Assembly: GCA_036362985.1 (NCBI GenBank)
Contig: JAYGXS010000007.1
Location: forward strand, 15,434,459 to 15,498,458
DNA length: 64,000 nucleotides
Origin: Ligula intestinalis
Taxonomy: Eukaryota > Platyhelminthes > Cestoda > Diphyllobothriidea > Diphyllobothriidae
Reading direction: 5' to 3'
How positions within the stretch are numbered: the stretch's first letter is position 1; each line of letters starts with the position of its first letter. The translations under genes and the position numbers were made by a program. The notes under the pieces are model-generated. The model was given only the letters and a program-made list of their open reading frames with translations, made no database searches and was not told the origin of the DNA. Positions 47,795 through 59,055 of this stretch are shown here, in pieces.

Positions 47795-47840
47795 CGTCGG
47801 GGAGGTCGAGGGTTGGATTTCGGTTCGCCCACTTCCATAT

Positions 47841-48239
47841 AAATGTAATGGCCTGATGAAAATTTATCGAAAGCCTACGCATGCTCGCTAACTACTCTTC
47901 CGAATTCTCCTAAAACTGTCGAAGCCGAACTTCAGCAGCTGCAGTCTAGCAGAAGACTTTGTTGTTTTAATTTACAAAAAGGGAGCTATGTAGACTTTTG
48001 CCGCGGGTTTTGAAGTGGGAGCCAGACGGTGTTGTGTTATTGAGTTGATTTTCCATATTATAGCTGTGGTCGAAGATGGAACCTGCGGAGGGGACATCTA
48101 CTGACGTGTCCCCGTGATATCCTTGTGGATTTTTCTCTCTTTCCCATTCCTGACTACCCTGAACGTAGGTCAACCCGTAACACTGTTTGGCCCCTTGTCC
48201 TCATTGACGTGTTTTCTCACTGTTTTCCCATTATTATAC
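47841..48239. other. Spacer right of RTE-A copy 3
   Basis: Its left 75 bp is the short dispersed repeat shared with 7460-7532. Nothing else recognised. Confidence 0.4.
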
Positions 48240-48459
48240 TCTTTTTACATCTCGTTACTTCTCCTCTGGATTGATTGCTGAATACTCCAATATGCCCAGG
48301 AAAGTGAGAAATAGAGACCCCAGGAATAAAGTTTCCTACACCTACAGTCTGCTCCACACCACATACGGTGTCAAAATTCGAACCCGCCGGCTCCCCCGTT
48401 TTCAGGGATATTGGCGAACGTACCAAAAAGCCTGCTATCTTAACTGCAGAAAAGAAAGA

Positions 48460-48865
48460 CGTGCTCATAAGACTAACTTTCGTAGACGATGCAACAACCC
48501 AGCTGATATAACGTCTGAAGACAGCAATCGCTAGCGCCTTCCCGCGGCGAACTTGCGAATATTATTTAGGAACTCTCCCGTTCTACGCTTGCGAGGTCAA
48601 GACAGAGTCCTGTTGACGGTAGCATTTATGCGTATATACTCTTTTATCTGCTCTTGTAAAGCAGGATACATAAGTCAAACAACGAAACGCCTGAGAATAG
48701 GGTACGTGAACATAAACGAGTCTGACTAAGTAAACGTGAAACTAGATCAATCTCGCGTTCTGCTCTGATACAACTTTTCGATAAGAATCACCGGGTCCAT
48801 CCTAAAGAGGCCTTTCAGGTTGTCTACCGGACACCAAGCAACTTCTCCGAAGGCCTACGCCAATG
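48460..48865 (+). pseudogene. Penelope-like GIY-YIG endonuclease fragment
   Basis: On the + strand, in shifted frames, there is a linker-like KTAIARAFPRRTCEYYL, then SIYAYILF.., AGYISQTTKRL (the YIG half as YIS), NRVREHKRV, SRSALIQLFDKNHRVHPKEA, and FQVVYRTPSNFSEGLRQ. These follow the order of the 43960-44290 fragment and of the family. Internal stops make it non-functional. The stretch 48240-48460 may belong to the same element but shows no clear motif. Confidence 0.72.
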
Positions 48866-49439
48866 AATGTTATGTTGTGTTTTCAGAAGACGCTGAAAGA
48901 TGCACTCTCACTTCCGTGGCCGAAACCAATGCCAGATGGCGATCGCATGTCGCCCCCACCCGCGTACTGGACCCATGATCAGTACTTACAGCCTATCTTA
49001 ATTTCCCACCTCCCACAGTGCACTGACATCTACATGCCGATCTCGCCATAGGGGCGCTATGAAAACGACGAATTGTATTCCTAAGGCATTAATCAACCTT
49101 GTTCAACTTTCCTTCTTTTACTATCCATGCAATTTTACAAGACCGGTGACGATGTGTCAAAAACATGTTTTCCAAATAGACTTTTCAAGTTTAACATGGG
49201 AAAACTTGCAAAGTTTAGCAGAAGGCTAAACCTTCTCGCCCTCTTCAGTCTGCTACTTTGATAGATGTCAACCGCGAGGAGCGCCCTTAGACTGACGGCA
49301 GGCATAAATGCGCACAGCTAGAGAAACTGTTTCGGACCTCCTATTTGCTTTAAACTGCGCGGCCAAAACTATGGGAGAAGCATATATGCCAGCTGCGGAC
49401 TGACCATCAACATGGGTAAAAGCCGTGATCATGCGTAAC
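48866..49439. other. Non-coding stretch
   Basis: No gene or repeat recognised. It may contain the 3' part of the Penelope fragment. Confidence 0.35.
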
Positions 49440-50362
49440 TCCGCTACTCAACACCGTTCCACTTTGGCTCTCTGCACAGGTAGTCGAAGTTGAATGACAG
49501 GTTATCGGACCAGACTCCTCAACATTCACATCTTGCTGAGGCAAACTCAACTACGCTGGGGCGGCTATCTTACAGGAATGAATAGCAAACGCCTGTCCAT
49601 GCGGAGCGACTATAGGGACAGAAATGAGCTACAGCGAATCAACTCTCTCGAGACCCCAAAATTTTAGTCGGAAAGCGGATAGAACCACGCCCAAACTCGA
49701 TTCGCCTGAAGAACTGTGAAGTCAAGGACAATTGGATTTCTGCTCTGCTGGTAGGGCTCCATCATAGAACCGCCCGTAGCTAGGCATTAACAAAAACAAT
49801 AGCTACTCATAAAATCTCAGAAGGCCTATACTTTACAGTATTTTTACCGCGCAACGTACAGGTTTCAAGCGCGTCGGACCTACACCGTCAAAACCCAACC
49901 CTCTCTAACGTGTTCACACTGTCAAGGACCATTCCGGGCACAGTTACCCCAGGTCCCGATTTAAAACCAACCCAGCAACACCTTCTGCCCCCTCAAACAC
50001 ACCCAATCGTCACACCTACACCAACTTCAGTGCCAATCACGACTGGTGATCACACTTAATAATGTTCTGCCGCCGCCATAACCATCATGCTAGTCACTAC
50101 CAATCTCACTGCCACAGATAAAAACACTCTTCACACTCAGACAACCAATACCCACATCATTATCACTCCCACAACCAGCAATGTGGACTCGATGCCAATA
50201 TGTCCTCATTTCGGTCGAACATTCACAGCACGCATCGGCTTGATCGGTCACTCACGAATAAATGGACTTCAGATGAGTTTCGAACCAGAGCCAGAGGCAC
50301 TCGCCCCAGCTGTTAACCAAGTCAGGCACTGCATGGGCCCATTCGACCGAATGCGCTTCTGA
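49440..50362 (+). pseudogene. RTE-type element C-terminus with degenerate C2H2 zinc fingers
   Basis: Broken frames give QLRWGGYLTGMNSKRLSMRS and KDNWISALLVGLHHRTARS, which correspond to the QLRWSGHLVRM and following block at the end of RTE polyproteins of flatworms. After a Thr-rich linker (TTNTHIIITPTTS) comes CPHFGRTFTARIGLIGHSRI. This is a C2H2 finger whose second Cys is Phe and last His is Asn, then a worse second copy (MGPFDRMRF). The RT itself is not present here. Confidence 0.7.
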
Positions 50363-50422
50363 AAACCTGCGGCAGAACAACGCCGGCCATACTACACCAT
50401 CACACCAGCATATAGACCAGAT

Positions 50423-50830
50423 ATGAACACGTCTAACGTTGAGAATCACAGCTTACGTGTCTTCGTCGCGTCCCCACCTGCCTCACGGCGGCAAAGTTCT
50501 CCTACACCAACCTTCCTACGTTGGATCAATCTCCCCTCCGCTCAACCTGCGTTTTTGCTGACGGAGCAGCCCCTCCCGGCCACTCTCCCTCGCCAGTACC
50601 AACACCGGCTCGACCTGTCCACATCTGGCAGTTGTCCCGATTGCGGCGTCTTTCCGCATGACTGTCAGCACCACCCTTGCGGACATTCGACTCAAGCCAT
50701 TTGAGGTTGCGGCTTTTCTCCGTTTTCCAACTACAACCAGGTTGGACTCCGGCGGGGACGCTTGATCCAGCAAGGACTAAGGGACAAAAACGCACACGTC
50801 TAACATTACGTAATGCAGCCCGGCTAATCA
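50423..50830 (+). pseudogene. I-2 family 3' fragment with C-terminal zinc motif
   Basis: PRQYQHRLDLSTSGSCPDCG and VFPHDCQHH correspond to LRQYQHRLDPSIPDCCPDCG and VSPHDCRHLFAC of the I-2 element at 54.9-55.4 kb. The last Cys is displaced. Only the C-terminal part and some 3' sequence are present, in + orientation, directly left of the AGT-rich repeat. Confidence 0.72.
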
Positions 50831-51039
50831 TGTTTTTCAAAATCAATTGACTGCCCCGGCTCGGGCTGCGCCAGCCACCTCCGCCCTCTCCCTTCTTCTC
50901 GCCTTGGTCATAACATCAAGCCCAGGTGGGTACGGTAGATTCTGTGCATATTTACTACCACTACGAAATAAATCACGCGCAAATCACCGTCCCTGCGCTC
51001 GCCATGCAGTCGGTAACGACGACCGAACTGTCAACAGTA

Positions 51040-51092
51040 GTAGTGGTGGTATCAGTAGTAATAGTAGTAATATCAGTATTAAAAGTAGTGAC

Positions 51093-51127
<35 letters not shown>

Positions 51128-51412
51128 GAGGAGTAGTAGTAGAAACAGTAATATTGTGAGAGGTAATAGAGATGGTAGTAGTAGCACTATTAGTAGTTGT
51201 AGCATTGGAAGTAGTGGTAGCAGTAGTAGTAATAGTAGTAGTAGCAACAATTATAGTATGAAAGTAAAAGAAGTATTAGCAGTAGTAATAATAGCAGACG
51301 TGGTGGTAGCAGTAGAAGTAATATCAGAAGTAGTAGTAGCAGTAACAGTAGTAAAAACAGCAGTAGTGGTGGTAGTATTAGCAGTATTAGTAGCAGCGGC
51401 AGCAGTAATCAC
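51040..51412 (+). repeat. Long imperfect (AGT)n simple repeat
   Basis: AGT/GTA triplets with scattered changes run for about 370 bp, with the cleanest stretch of about 13 units at 51088-51126. Open frames across it (poly-Ser, poly-Val, poly-Leu) come from the triplet repeat and are not genes. Confidence 0.9.
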
Positions 51413-51608
51413 CCGCCGATGCACTTAATGAAATCTCTGGTGATGTTCTTCCATGCACAAATTGGTAGATGAAGACTTCGATTTCCCCATTACCGGATTA
51501 AACTTTGAATCACTGTCCTTATAGTAGGGTAAAAGGCCAGTCTTGTTTACTCTGCAAAAATAAATTATACATTTATGTACATGGCAAAGGCAGCAAGGCA
51601 GAGGAGAC

Positions 51609-51938
51609 CTAGTCGACTTTCTTTGCCTCCTCCTCCGCAAGAGTGAACTTCTCATTGAGCATATCCACAGCATCGGAAAGCGCCTCCTTTGATAGACAAT
51701 TTATCTGAACAGGTTGGAAGTGGGCAAGCGGACGCGAGGCCCCCTCAAGCACCACCACGTCACCACCACCACCACCGGTTTGTTTGAGGGCATCTCCGTT
51801 GGCTAGCTTTTCGCGAAAACCGGCAGCACTCTGGTTGAGTGCCTGAACGCACCGCTCCATGAGGGCTTTTTGCTTTTTGCGTTGTTGTTTCTTGTCCGGT
51901 TTTGTCTTCCTAGACCGTTGTCCACTATTGCGGCCCAT
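51609..51938 (-). CDS. Small lysine-rich protein, possible host gene
   Basis: A 109-codon frame starts at an ATG in CACACGCAATGGGC context. The first 28 residues are very basic (GRNSGQRSRKTKPDKKQQRK), the middle has a Gly run, and the last 35 (LSKEALSDAVDMLNEKFTLA then EEEAKKVD) look like an amphipathic acidic helix. Codon use is varied and the composition is unlike the simple repeat next to it. I do not recognise the family. No retroelement motif is present. A nucleic-acid or ribosome-associated role would fit the basic start, but that is only a guess. No AATAAA was found within 180 bp downstream, so it may be one exon of a longer gene. Confidence 0.5.
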   Translation of the reverse strand: MGRNSGQRSRKTKPDKKQQRKKQKALMERCVQALNQSAAGFREKLANGDALKQTGGGGGDVVVLEGASRPLAHFQPVQINCLSKEALSDAVDMLNEKFTLAEEEAKKVD

Positions 51939-52849
51939 TGCGTGTGTGTCTATGCAAAGAATAAAGCAGTGAGACAGAGAGGCAATACATGTAGTCCGCG
52001 GTGTATAAGGAACCTAAAGTGACATTAGGCACATGGCTGATGTAGTTTTCATGCTGACTACGTTTGAGTAACCAAACTTTCCCCGAAAGGTGTATATTTG
52101 ATGTCTGATGTTTCGGGTGAACGTTCTTGTCGTAGTCACTTTGAGTCCGGCGTTGCTATCTGGGAATCGTATTTTCACTAATATTACTAAAAAAGATCAT
52201 TGGTTTCTGTTTAGGTATTCATTGCTTCCCATTGTAGTAGAGCGGGCTAGAAAATTTTTTTTAAATGGTAAATATGCCTGCATAAGACTGCAAAAAGGCC
52301 CCAGGGTAAATGCGATTTTTCACAGGCAGCTGAGGAGTCCGTCGTGATCAACAAACGTTGCCCAACATAAGGAACAGAATTGGACCGTTTTTCCGGCGTA
52401 CCACGTAAAGGTTTTACAAAATTGGGGTTCCGCGTGAAGTATTCTAAAGGCGACCGGTTCTATCCCCTAAACAACACGGAATATTTGCTCAATATATACT
52501 ATGAACGGTCACGCCTATGACACATTGTGTGCCAGGGGGACGGGGGAGACGCGAAGAGATCAGATCAAAGGCGCACAGAGTACGATGACTAAGTGGGTCA
52601 CTGATGCGACACCCAGCGTGCCTTGTTACACGGAGATGTCAGTCGCAAAGACCACTCTCGCCTCGAGTAGTGCTGACGCAGGATAGTCTCTGGAATACGG
52701 TGGAGGCGAAGATTCAAATCTAGCTGAGACACAGCACACACGCACGCAGGGCTTGATCGTTGATAGCTAGACTGAGATGCTGCTTAAAAAGCTGTAGCGA
52801 CCAAAGTACTTTGTACTTTAATTTCAACTTGCAAGAACACCTTCCATGT
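51939..52849. other. Non-coding stretch
   Basis: If 51609-51938 is a gene, its promoter would lie here. No TATA-like element in a convincing position and no repeat were recognised. Confidence 0.35.
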
Positions 52850-54360
52850 CCTGTCACACTGAGTTGAGTTAGGTCTTATGCTGACCCCCTCTTCGATGCC
52901 TCCAATTGGATAAGGATGTGGGATCGAGGGCAGTAATACTAAGCTCGTGAGCTGGGTGTCGATGAACGTTTTCCAACCACCTCAGTCGTTTATCTTGCAT
53001 GGCCTGGTATAACACTGTAATTTTATCGCAGCGACTGCGAACTGTCTCATTTGAGACAAAGTCGGTGAACTTCCCTCGATGTATTGTCTTCAGGCACTAA
53101 TGGTCAAATACATCCGGTTACCTCTCAACTTCTACGTCAACAATTCACAGCCGTAGAGAATAACAGACCGAAAGGATGCATAGTACACTCGAACCTTCGT
53201 GGCAATGAAGCTATCGCGTCGGGTCAAAAGGCACTTTCGAAAGCTTGAGAGAAGTCGACGAGCTGCATCGACTCAGGTGAAAATGTCATCCTCACCCTAA
53301 CCATTTGGTAGCAACGTCGACCCGGGGTAATTGAAATTATCTACTTCATAGATTTGATGGACAGAAATATTGAGCGATGTCTTCTCTTGGTTAGAGAGGC
53401 AGCATGAAATCACCTTGATCTTCCCACCGTTTATGGATAAACCGACCGATTTAGCGACCTCGTTTACCCGTGACACCATAGGCTGTAGATCATAAACGCT
53501 GCAAATTCGTAAAACTATATCATTGGTGTAGTCGAGATCAGTCCCCTGGCATCCATGCGTAACACCGTCCTCTTCATATAGGGCTTCCCGAGAATCCAGT
53601 CAATAGCACAGTCGAACAGAATGGGCGACGGGAAATAACCTTTTCGAATGCCAGACCAAATAGCTAACGGTTCTGATGGATTGTTAGGAACCAGAACCCT
53701 TCCGGTTGTGGATCGATAGTAGGCCTTCATCATGGCGATGAGTTGTGATGGTACATCATCTAGTGCCATTAGCCACCATAGGGACTCATGATGGACAGAA
53801 TTAAACGCAGCGGAAAAGTCCATGAAGCAGAAGGCCGTTGGTTGTTGGTAGCTATGGCGGGATACAGGGATGCGTCGCAGAATGAATATGCCGTCCGCGC
53901 ATCTACACCCAGTGCGGTATCCTAGAGTCACACACATACCTGGATCACCGGAGAATGACAATAGCGAAGAGATTCGCAGCAATGTCGATAAGACTTATGT
54001 TGCGGTAGTTTTCGCATCTTATTTTATCTCCATTCTTATAGGCAGGTACAAGGATGCCTGGGCCCCAGTCATCAGGAACAACCTCGTCTTCATGGAGCCA
54101 TGGTGCCAGTGTGTACATAAGATCTGTAGACATCAGAGGGCATACAATCCTCTCCTGGTGCCTTATTGTTACACAGCCTTTGTATAGCGTAGGTGACTTT
54201 TTCCTCAGAAGAGGGACCGCATGACTCCACTGTAGATGGGAGCAAGAGGATGCTGGGCTCAGAAACGAAGTTTGGGAGGTGCTCGAAGTGTTCACGCCAG
54301 GGCTCGACCTTGGAAGTTGTCACCAATAAAACCGCCATTAAAATCCTGAACTGAGTCACT
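52850..54360 (-). mobile_element. RTE-type non-LTR retrotransposon (RTE-B copy 3)
   Basis: On the minus strand an RT and part of the C-terminal domain can be followed. WREHFEHLPNFVSEPSI opens it (54320), then RLCNNKAPGEDCMPSDVYRS, NYRNISLIDIAANLFAIVIL, and YRTGCRCADGIFILRR. CFMDFSAAFNSVHHESLWWL, MMKAYYRSTTGRVLVPNN and GLSINGGKIKV follow. The order is that of RTE-B copies 1, 2 and 4. The left end fades near 52850. Confidence 0.85.
53297..54359 (-). pseudogene. RTE-B reverse transcriptase with lost catalytic Asp
   Basis: Three to four overlapping frames carry the RT blocks listed for this element. The catalytic YADD reads YTND (near 53515-53535), so the first Asp is Asn. RQGC reads RKGY. With frame changes near 54100, 53950 and 53500 it is clearly inactive. 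Confidence 0.83.
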
Positions 54361-54824
54361 GACAGTTAATCACTGACTTCGCGAGCGATCCCTTCATCAC
54401 AAAATTTCTGCAGTGACTAATTGCGCTTAAAACTCTGTTGAAACAAGGAAATACAGCCCAACACCTTCCTGGCTTGCTAGTTCCCTACCGAAACATACTT
54501 TCATGTCCCTGTCCGTCCAGGAACTGCAGCTGAGGGGGTTATCCACGGCAGCACGTAGTGTACCGGCAAAATTGACTGAATAGTAGTTTGCAGCCAAGCG
54601 TCAATTCACTTTCTGACAAAGCGGTGTAAATGAGGTTAGACTTAAATCGTTGGATGCAATGGGCATCTTCTAACAGGCACTAAACTATTTACAAAGGGGC
54701 GTGGATTTGTACGATTTTAGGATTCTGTTTGGGGACGCATTATATAACTTGGTATTCCCTTGATACCAACTAGTGCAGCAGTTGGCTATCTGGTGCTTTC
54801 CCAGGCTGTAGATAGTGGAACGCC
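54361..54824. other. Non-coding stretch
   Basis: No gene or repeat recognised between RTE-B copy 3 and the tail of I-2. Confidence 0.35.
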
Positions 54825-54941
54825 TTTCAGTGTGTGTGTGTGTGTGTGTCGTAGCCCATAGTTGGATCAGGAATTCCCGCCGGAATCTAAACTGGGAGTA
54901 TTTGGGAGACGGAGAAAAGCCGCGACCTCGACCGGCTTGAG

Positions 54942-55397
54942 CTACAGGTCCGCGGGAGTGAGGTGGGTGCCTGGCCAAGAGCTGCAGGCGAACAGATGAC
55001 GGCAGTCATGTGGCGAGACGCCGCAGTCGGGACAGCAGTCGGGTATGGATGGGTCGAGCCGGTGCTGGTACTGGCGAAGGAGCATGCAGTAGCCACTGCG
55101 TAGCTGTGCCAGGGTACAGCGAGTGACCCTCGGGAGATGTCGTTCCGAGGCCGCAATCGGAGGTGGATAGCCACCCAAAAGGACCGGGGGACGGTAACCT
55201 CGTTTCTCCTCGACAACGACTCTCTGGTGGAGGCGCTGGAAGCCTGTCTTGGTGGCAGAGCTATCAACAGGTAGATCCGAGAGAGACGAGGCAACAGCTC
55301 CTTGTGGAGTGCTCGAATCGACGGCCGGACGTTGCGGCAGGGCTCGGGAGCGGTGCAACGGTGATGATTGGGATGGCCGGGTTGCGAACAACTCCAC
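54942..55397 (-). pseudogene. I-2 C-terminal region with CCHC-like zinc motif
   Basis: The frame contains LAQLRSGYCMLLRQYQHRLD, then CPDCGVSPHDCRHLFAC and HLTPADL. The same Cys-x2-Cys...His...Cys layout ends I-1 and the fragment at 50.6 kb. Confidence 0.8.
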
Positions 55398-56649
55398 CAG
55401 AACTGCTGGCTAAGGAGAGTGTTGTGATGGGCGACCGGTAGAACAGAAGCCTCCGCATGAAGATGATGTATAGGCGACATTTTATAGCAACCCGTGATCG
55501 TCGGAGGGCAGCGTTTTGGGCTGACTGGAGGCGGCGGAGGCTGGAAGAGCTCATCGTAGGGGACCAGATTGATGCCGCATAAGTGAGGTGCGGCTTGGCC
55601 AGCGCCTTGAAAGCAGTCGACAGAGTCTCTTTCGCGCAGCCCCAGGATATGCCTGCTAGAGCCTTGAGGACCTTGGTGCAGCGGCTTACTTTGCTTGCGG
55701 TCTCCCTGGCATGGGCTGCGAACGTGAAGAGCGGATCAAAACGCACACCAAGGATTTTCGGCTTGCGGACGAGCGGTAAGGACGCCCCATTGACGGTGAT
55801 GACCGGGTGACGATTAAACTCCTTCGGATCAAGCGTAAAAACATTTAGGGACGACTTGGCTGCCGAGATCGTCATTCCGCGCTGGGTGATGAAGTTTTCG
55901 ACAACAGGCATGAACTCCGTGAGGAGCTGTGCAGCCTGATCGATGTCATGGTGCCGGCAAAAGAACGTAACATCGTCCGCATAGGATATCACTTGCACAG
56001 GTGCCCGGGGGAGTGGGAGCTCTCGCATGTAGATGTTAAAGAGCGTCGGGCTGAGCACAGAGCCTTGAGGGACGCTACAGGTCTGCTTACGGGGCTTAGA
56101 GAGAGCGCCCCGGAAGAGGACACGATCGTGACGGCCACGGATGTAAGCCGCCAACCATCGGACCAGGCCAGTCGGGACGTTCAACGAGACCAAGTCCTGC
56201 AGGAGCTGATCGTGGCGGACGCAGTCCAAGACTCGTGACAGATCAATTGAGACCGCCACGGTCCGCGAAGCGGGCTATTGTTGATCGAAGCCCTCGAGGA
56301 TAGCGTCACTGAGCTCGAAAAGCGCCGTTGTAGTCCCACGACCCGATCGGAAACCATGTTGGTGGCAAGATAGTTCCGCCACAGACGTCAGAATTGGGTG
56401 GATGAGTCGTTCCAGGATCTTCGCCAATGGACTGAGGAGGGCAATTGGACGATAAGAGGTCGCTAGGCAGGGGTCCTTACCCGCTTTGACCAGTAGGATA
56501 ATGATCGACTGGCGCCAGCAATCAGGGATTATTGAAGTTCCCAGTGAAAGGTTGAAGAGGGCGGCAAGGTAGGCAGCCACCTTCGGGCCGATGTGGCGCA
56601 CATGGATAGGCGCCAGACCATCTGGTCCTAAGGCTTTAGAAGCTCTCAT
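55264..56649 (-). pseudogene. I-2 reverse transcriptase
   Basis: Two frames (56649-56275 and 56259-55264) join across a single break near 56270. Blocks are SKALGPDGLAPIHVRHIGPK, ATSYRPIALLSPLAKILERL, HQHGFRSGRGTTTALFELSD, VSIDLSRVLDCVRHDQL, CSVPQGSVLSPTLFNIYM and an intact catalytic SYADDVTFF (~56005-55980). KVLKALAGISWG matches the I-1 thumb. The catalytic residues are present. A frame change after residue ~240 of the second frame leads to the C-terminus at 55397-54942. Confidence 0.88.
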
Positions 56650-57341
56650 TTTCTTGACGGCGGTGAGGATGGCATCAGCCGAAAAGGAAATGTCTGGGGT
56701 GGGGCTTTATGGAGGAGGCGAAGAAGGGGGCGCTGGCTTTTGGGACTGGGCGCCGAGCGGGGCGAGAACAGCTTGTTCATCTTCGCGGCGATCTTACCGT
56801 TGTTGGAAATGAACTTGCCGTCCCCGAAGCTAATAGACTGTTTTGATGTATCAGCCCGGGGTTTGGTCAGGTTGCGTAAAAGCTTCCAAGTGGCAGCTGA
56901 GTTGCCGCTGAAATTGCAATCTGAAACTAGTTCATGCCAGCGTTGGCGTTTGCCATCGTTGATAGTCTTAGTGTTTAAGCCATTTAGTTCGCCAACGCTT
57001 GGGTCACTGGCATCTCGCGCTCGTATTTCGTCTCTCTCTCGTTCCAGGCGGGAGGCTTCGGGCGGATAGTTAGGACGGAGAAAGGGAATGCAGCCGTTAG
57101 GGATGTGTTGACTTGCTGCTGCCAGGAGTAGTCGACGAAGGGCTCGCTCCGCCATGTGGACACAGGTGGGAGGCGGTAGGCCATCGATCTCGGCTTCGCA
57201 TTCGGTCGTAAACGCTGCCCAATTGGCTTTCTTGAAAGTAATGAAGTGCCGGTTGGGGGCCTTGATACGCTCGGCGGCGGTGGCCAATTCGAGCACAATG
57301 GGGAGTTGGTCGCTACCCAGGCTGATTTCCGTGTTCCACAT
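56646..57341 (-). pseudogene. I-2 endonuclease end and linker
   Basis: The 231-codon frame starts in the last endonuclease block (SLGSDQLPIVLEL, the SDxxP motif) and then has FKKANWAAFTTECEAEI, LERERDEIRARDASDP and TWKLLRNLTKPRADT, matching the I-1 linker (LRKANWPGFLSETE; LWQTIQSIGR). The nuclease core is truncated away. Confidence 0.8.
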
Positions 57342-57366
57342 GGTGGAGCCTTTCAGTGAAGGCTAG

Positions 57367-57784
57367 CTGTGAAATAAGTAAATTTTCGTGCCTGGCGAAT
57401 AAGGAGTTACGTAGCATTAGGGGCAATGCTATCAGTGCGTGAAGGGCTGAGATTTAAAATACAAAGGCAACCGTTGATAGCAAGAAATAAGTTTGCTTGT
57501 CACTGCTATCTTGCGGTCAGCTTTTTCAGACAAAGCTGAAGCATAAAAAACAATTCAAACAGCGGAATAACAGTCCAGTTGTCTACTTATATGGCTCGAG
57601 CCAGGCCCTTAAACTTTGCCCCCACCCGCCAAATCCGCGAAATTACGGTGAACCTAACTAAGGAAGGCCGGAAGATACACTTGGCTGAAACAAGAACCAC
57701 CACAGAAAAGGCCTAAAACGCTGGTGAGACTCGAAAGCCATAAAATTATCAATCATGTTAATGGGATGCCCTCTGAATGGCAGA
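57367..57784. other. Non-coding stretch between I-2 and RTE-B copy 4
   Basis: No gene or repeat recognised. Confidence 0.35.
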
Positions 57785-58127
57785 TTGATTGCTGACAAAT
57801 TAGCCGTCGACAGATGACGCTAGCTCTCTTGCTCTCGCTATCCTCCCGCAGGCTTCAAATGTTGGTGACACTCGAAAATTGTAACAAATCCTCCGCCAAG
57901 TTAGTGTTAAGTCCCCCCGACACTGTGATTCTGTTCGCGATGTGAATGGCCGCTTCATTGCTGACAATTCGGCCAAGGTCGATCGCTGGCGTGAACACTT
58001 CGAGCACCTCCTCAACTTTGATGAACGACCCATCATACCTTCCCATTCCTCTACAGCGGAGTTTTAACCTTCTCCTGCCTACGCAATGTCGTGAGACCTT
58101 CCTTCCGAAGACGAAGTTACCAATGCA

Positions 58128-59055
58128 ATGCAGAGGCTACGCAACAACAACAAGGCGTGTGGAGAGGACGGTATTCCCGCAGAAATTTACAAGTCTTGTG
58201 TCGACACCCTGGCTCCTCGGCTTTATGAGGTGATTATACAAGCGTGGCGAGAAGAGGCCGTTCCCAATGACTGGGGCTCAGGCATCCTTGTACCTGTCAA
58301 CAGGAAGGGAAAAAAGACAAGATGCGAGAATTACCGTGGCATAAGTCTTATCGATGTTGCTGCAAAGAACTTCGCTATTGTTCTTCTCAGGCGCTTCCAG
58401 TCTGTTCGTGACTCCAAGACACGACCCAACCAAGCCGGATCCCGCGCTGGGCGCGGATCAGATATTCACACTGAGGCGCATTCTACAATTCCGCCATAGC
58501 TAAGAGCAACCGACGGCCATTTGATTTGTCGACTTCGCGCCGCATTCTATTCCATCCATCGTGTGTGTGTGTGTTGTAGCCCATAGTTGGATCCATCGTG
58601 AGTCCCTGTGGCGAATAATGAAACTGGATGGACTGTCGGTAAAATTTATTGCCATGATTAAGGCCTACTATCGGTCTACCACCGCACGAGTTCTGGTCTA
58701 CAAAAAGCTCCCTCAATCGTTCGATGTCCGGTCTGGTGTTCGACAGGGCTGCGTCCTTTCGCCCATTCTGTTTAACTACGTCATTGACTGGATTCTTGAC
58801 AAGGCCCTACATGAAGAGGACGGTATTGAGCTTGCACCCGGATGCCAGCTAACTGATCTTGACTACGCCGATGATATTGCGCTGTTAGCCTCAAGCTTTG
58901 GTGGTCTACAGTCGGTAGTGTCACGGTTAAATGAGATCGCTATGTCGGTTGGCATGTCCACAAATTCTGGAAAGAGGCTGCTATCGAAAGGGCAGAGCAA
59001 GGACGACATTGTCTCCTGTATCGATGCTGCTCGCTGGATTTTCTCAATCCTTTGA
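58128..59055 (+). pseudogene. RTE-B reverse transcriptase with intact YADD
   Basis: The first frame (58128-58499) has RLRNNNKACGEDGIPAEIYK, ENYRGISLIDVAAKNFAIVL and RPNQAGSRAGRGSD. The second (to 59055) has HRESLWRIMKLDGLSVKF, MIKAYYRSTTARVLVYKK, GVRQGCVLSPILFNYVIDWI, ELAPGCQLTDLDYADDIALL and MSVGMSTNSGK. RQGC and YADD are both kept. After SGK about 20 codons are missing relative to RTE-A and RTE-B relatives (KTK... block). The break between the two frames coincides with the short insertion and flanking changes. Confidence 0.87.
58553..58600 (-). mobile_element. Ultra-short insertion of the I-2 3' end with target-site duplication
   Basis: Inside the RTE-B RT sequence, ATCCATCGTG occurs on both sides of a ~27-bp insert. 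On the minus strand the insert reads CCAACTATGGGCTAC followed by an (AC)n tail. The uninterrupted RTE-B sequence at 24.1 kb has a single TCCATCGTGAATCCC. The insert equals the last 15-18 bp plus tail of I-2, which ends near 54850. It is an extreme 5' truncation made by target-primed reverse transcription. Confidence 0.8.

Larger units (their letters stand above)
44645..47840 (-). mobile_element. RTE-type non-LTR retrotransposon (RTE-A copy 3), nearly complete
   Basis: About 3.2 kb on the minus strand: a short 5' segment, an uninterrupted APE-type endonuclease (47794-46763), a linker, RT (46115 to about 45030) with EYADDIVV near 45480, and the RTE C-terminal domain to 44653. RTE elements usually have one long ORF and a short 3' end, which fits. 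Frameshifts occur in the linker and RT. The 3' end has the CAACAACAGGAGC-like terminus shared with copies 1 and 2. Confidence 0.9.
54825..57366 (-). mobile_element. I/R1-like non-LTR retrotransposon (I-2), 5'-truncated
   Basis: The minus strand has the end of an endonuclease, an RT-linker, an RT with YADD, a C-terminal zinc motif, and a 3' UTR ending TCCAACTATGGGCTACGAC followed by an (AC)n tail of about 24 bp (54826-54849 on +). Upstream of 57366 the endonuclease is missing. It is GC-richer than its surroundings and related at protein level to I-1. Few frame breaks suggest a young copy. A 27-30-bp piece of the same 3' end is inserted at 58.57 kb. Confidence 0.88.

Noticed and set aside
50847..51428. 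A 193-codon + frame rich in Ser and Val, with similar frames on both strands
   Set aside because: It is produced by the AGT-type simple repeat and an adjoining retroelement tail. All frames through a clean triplet repeat stay open.
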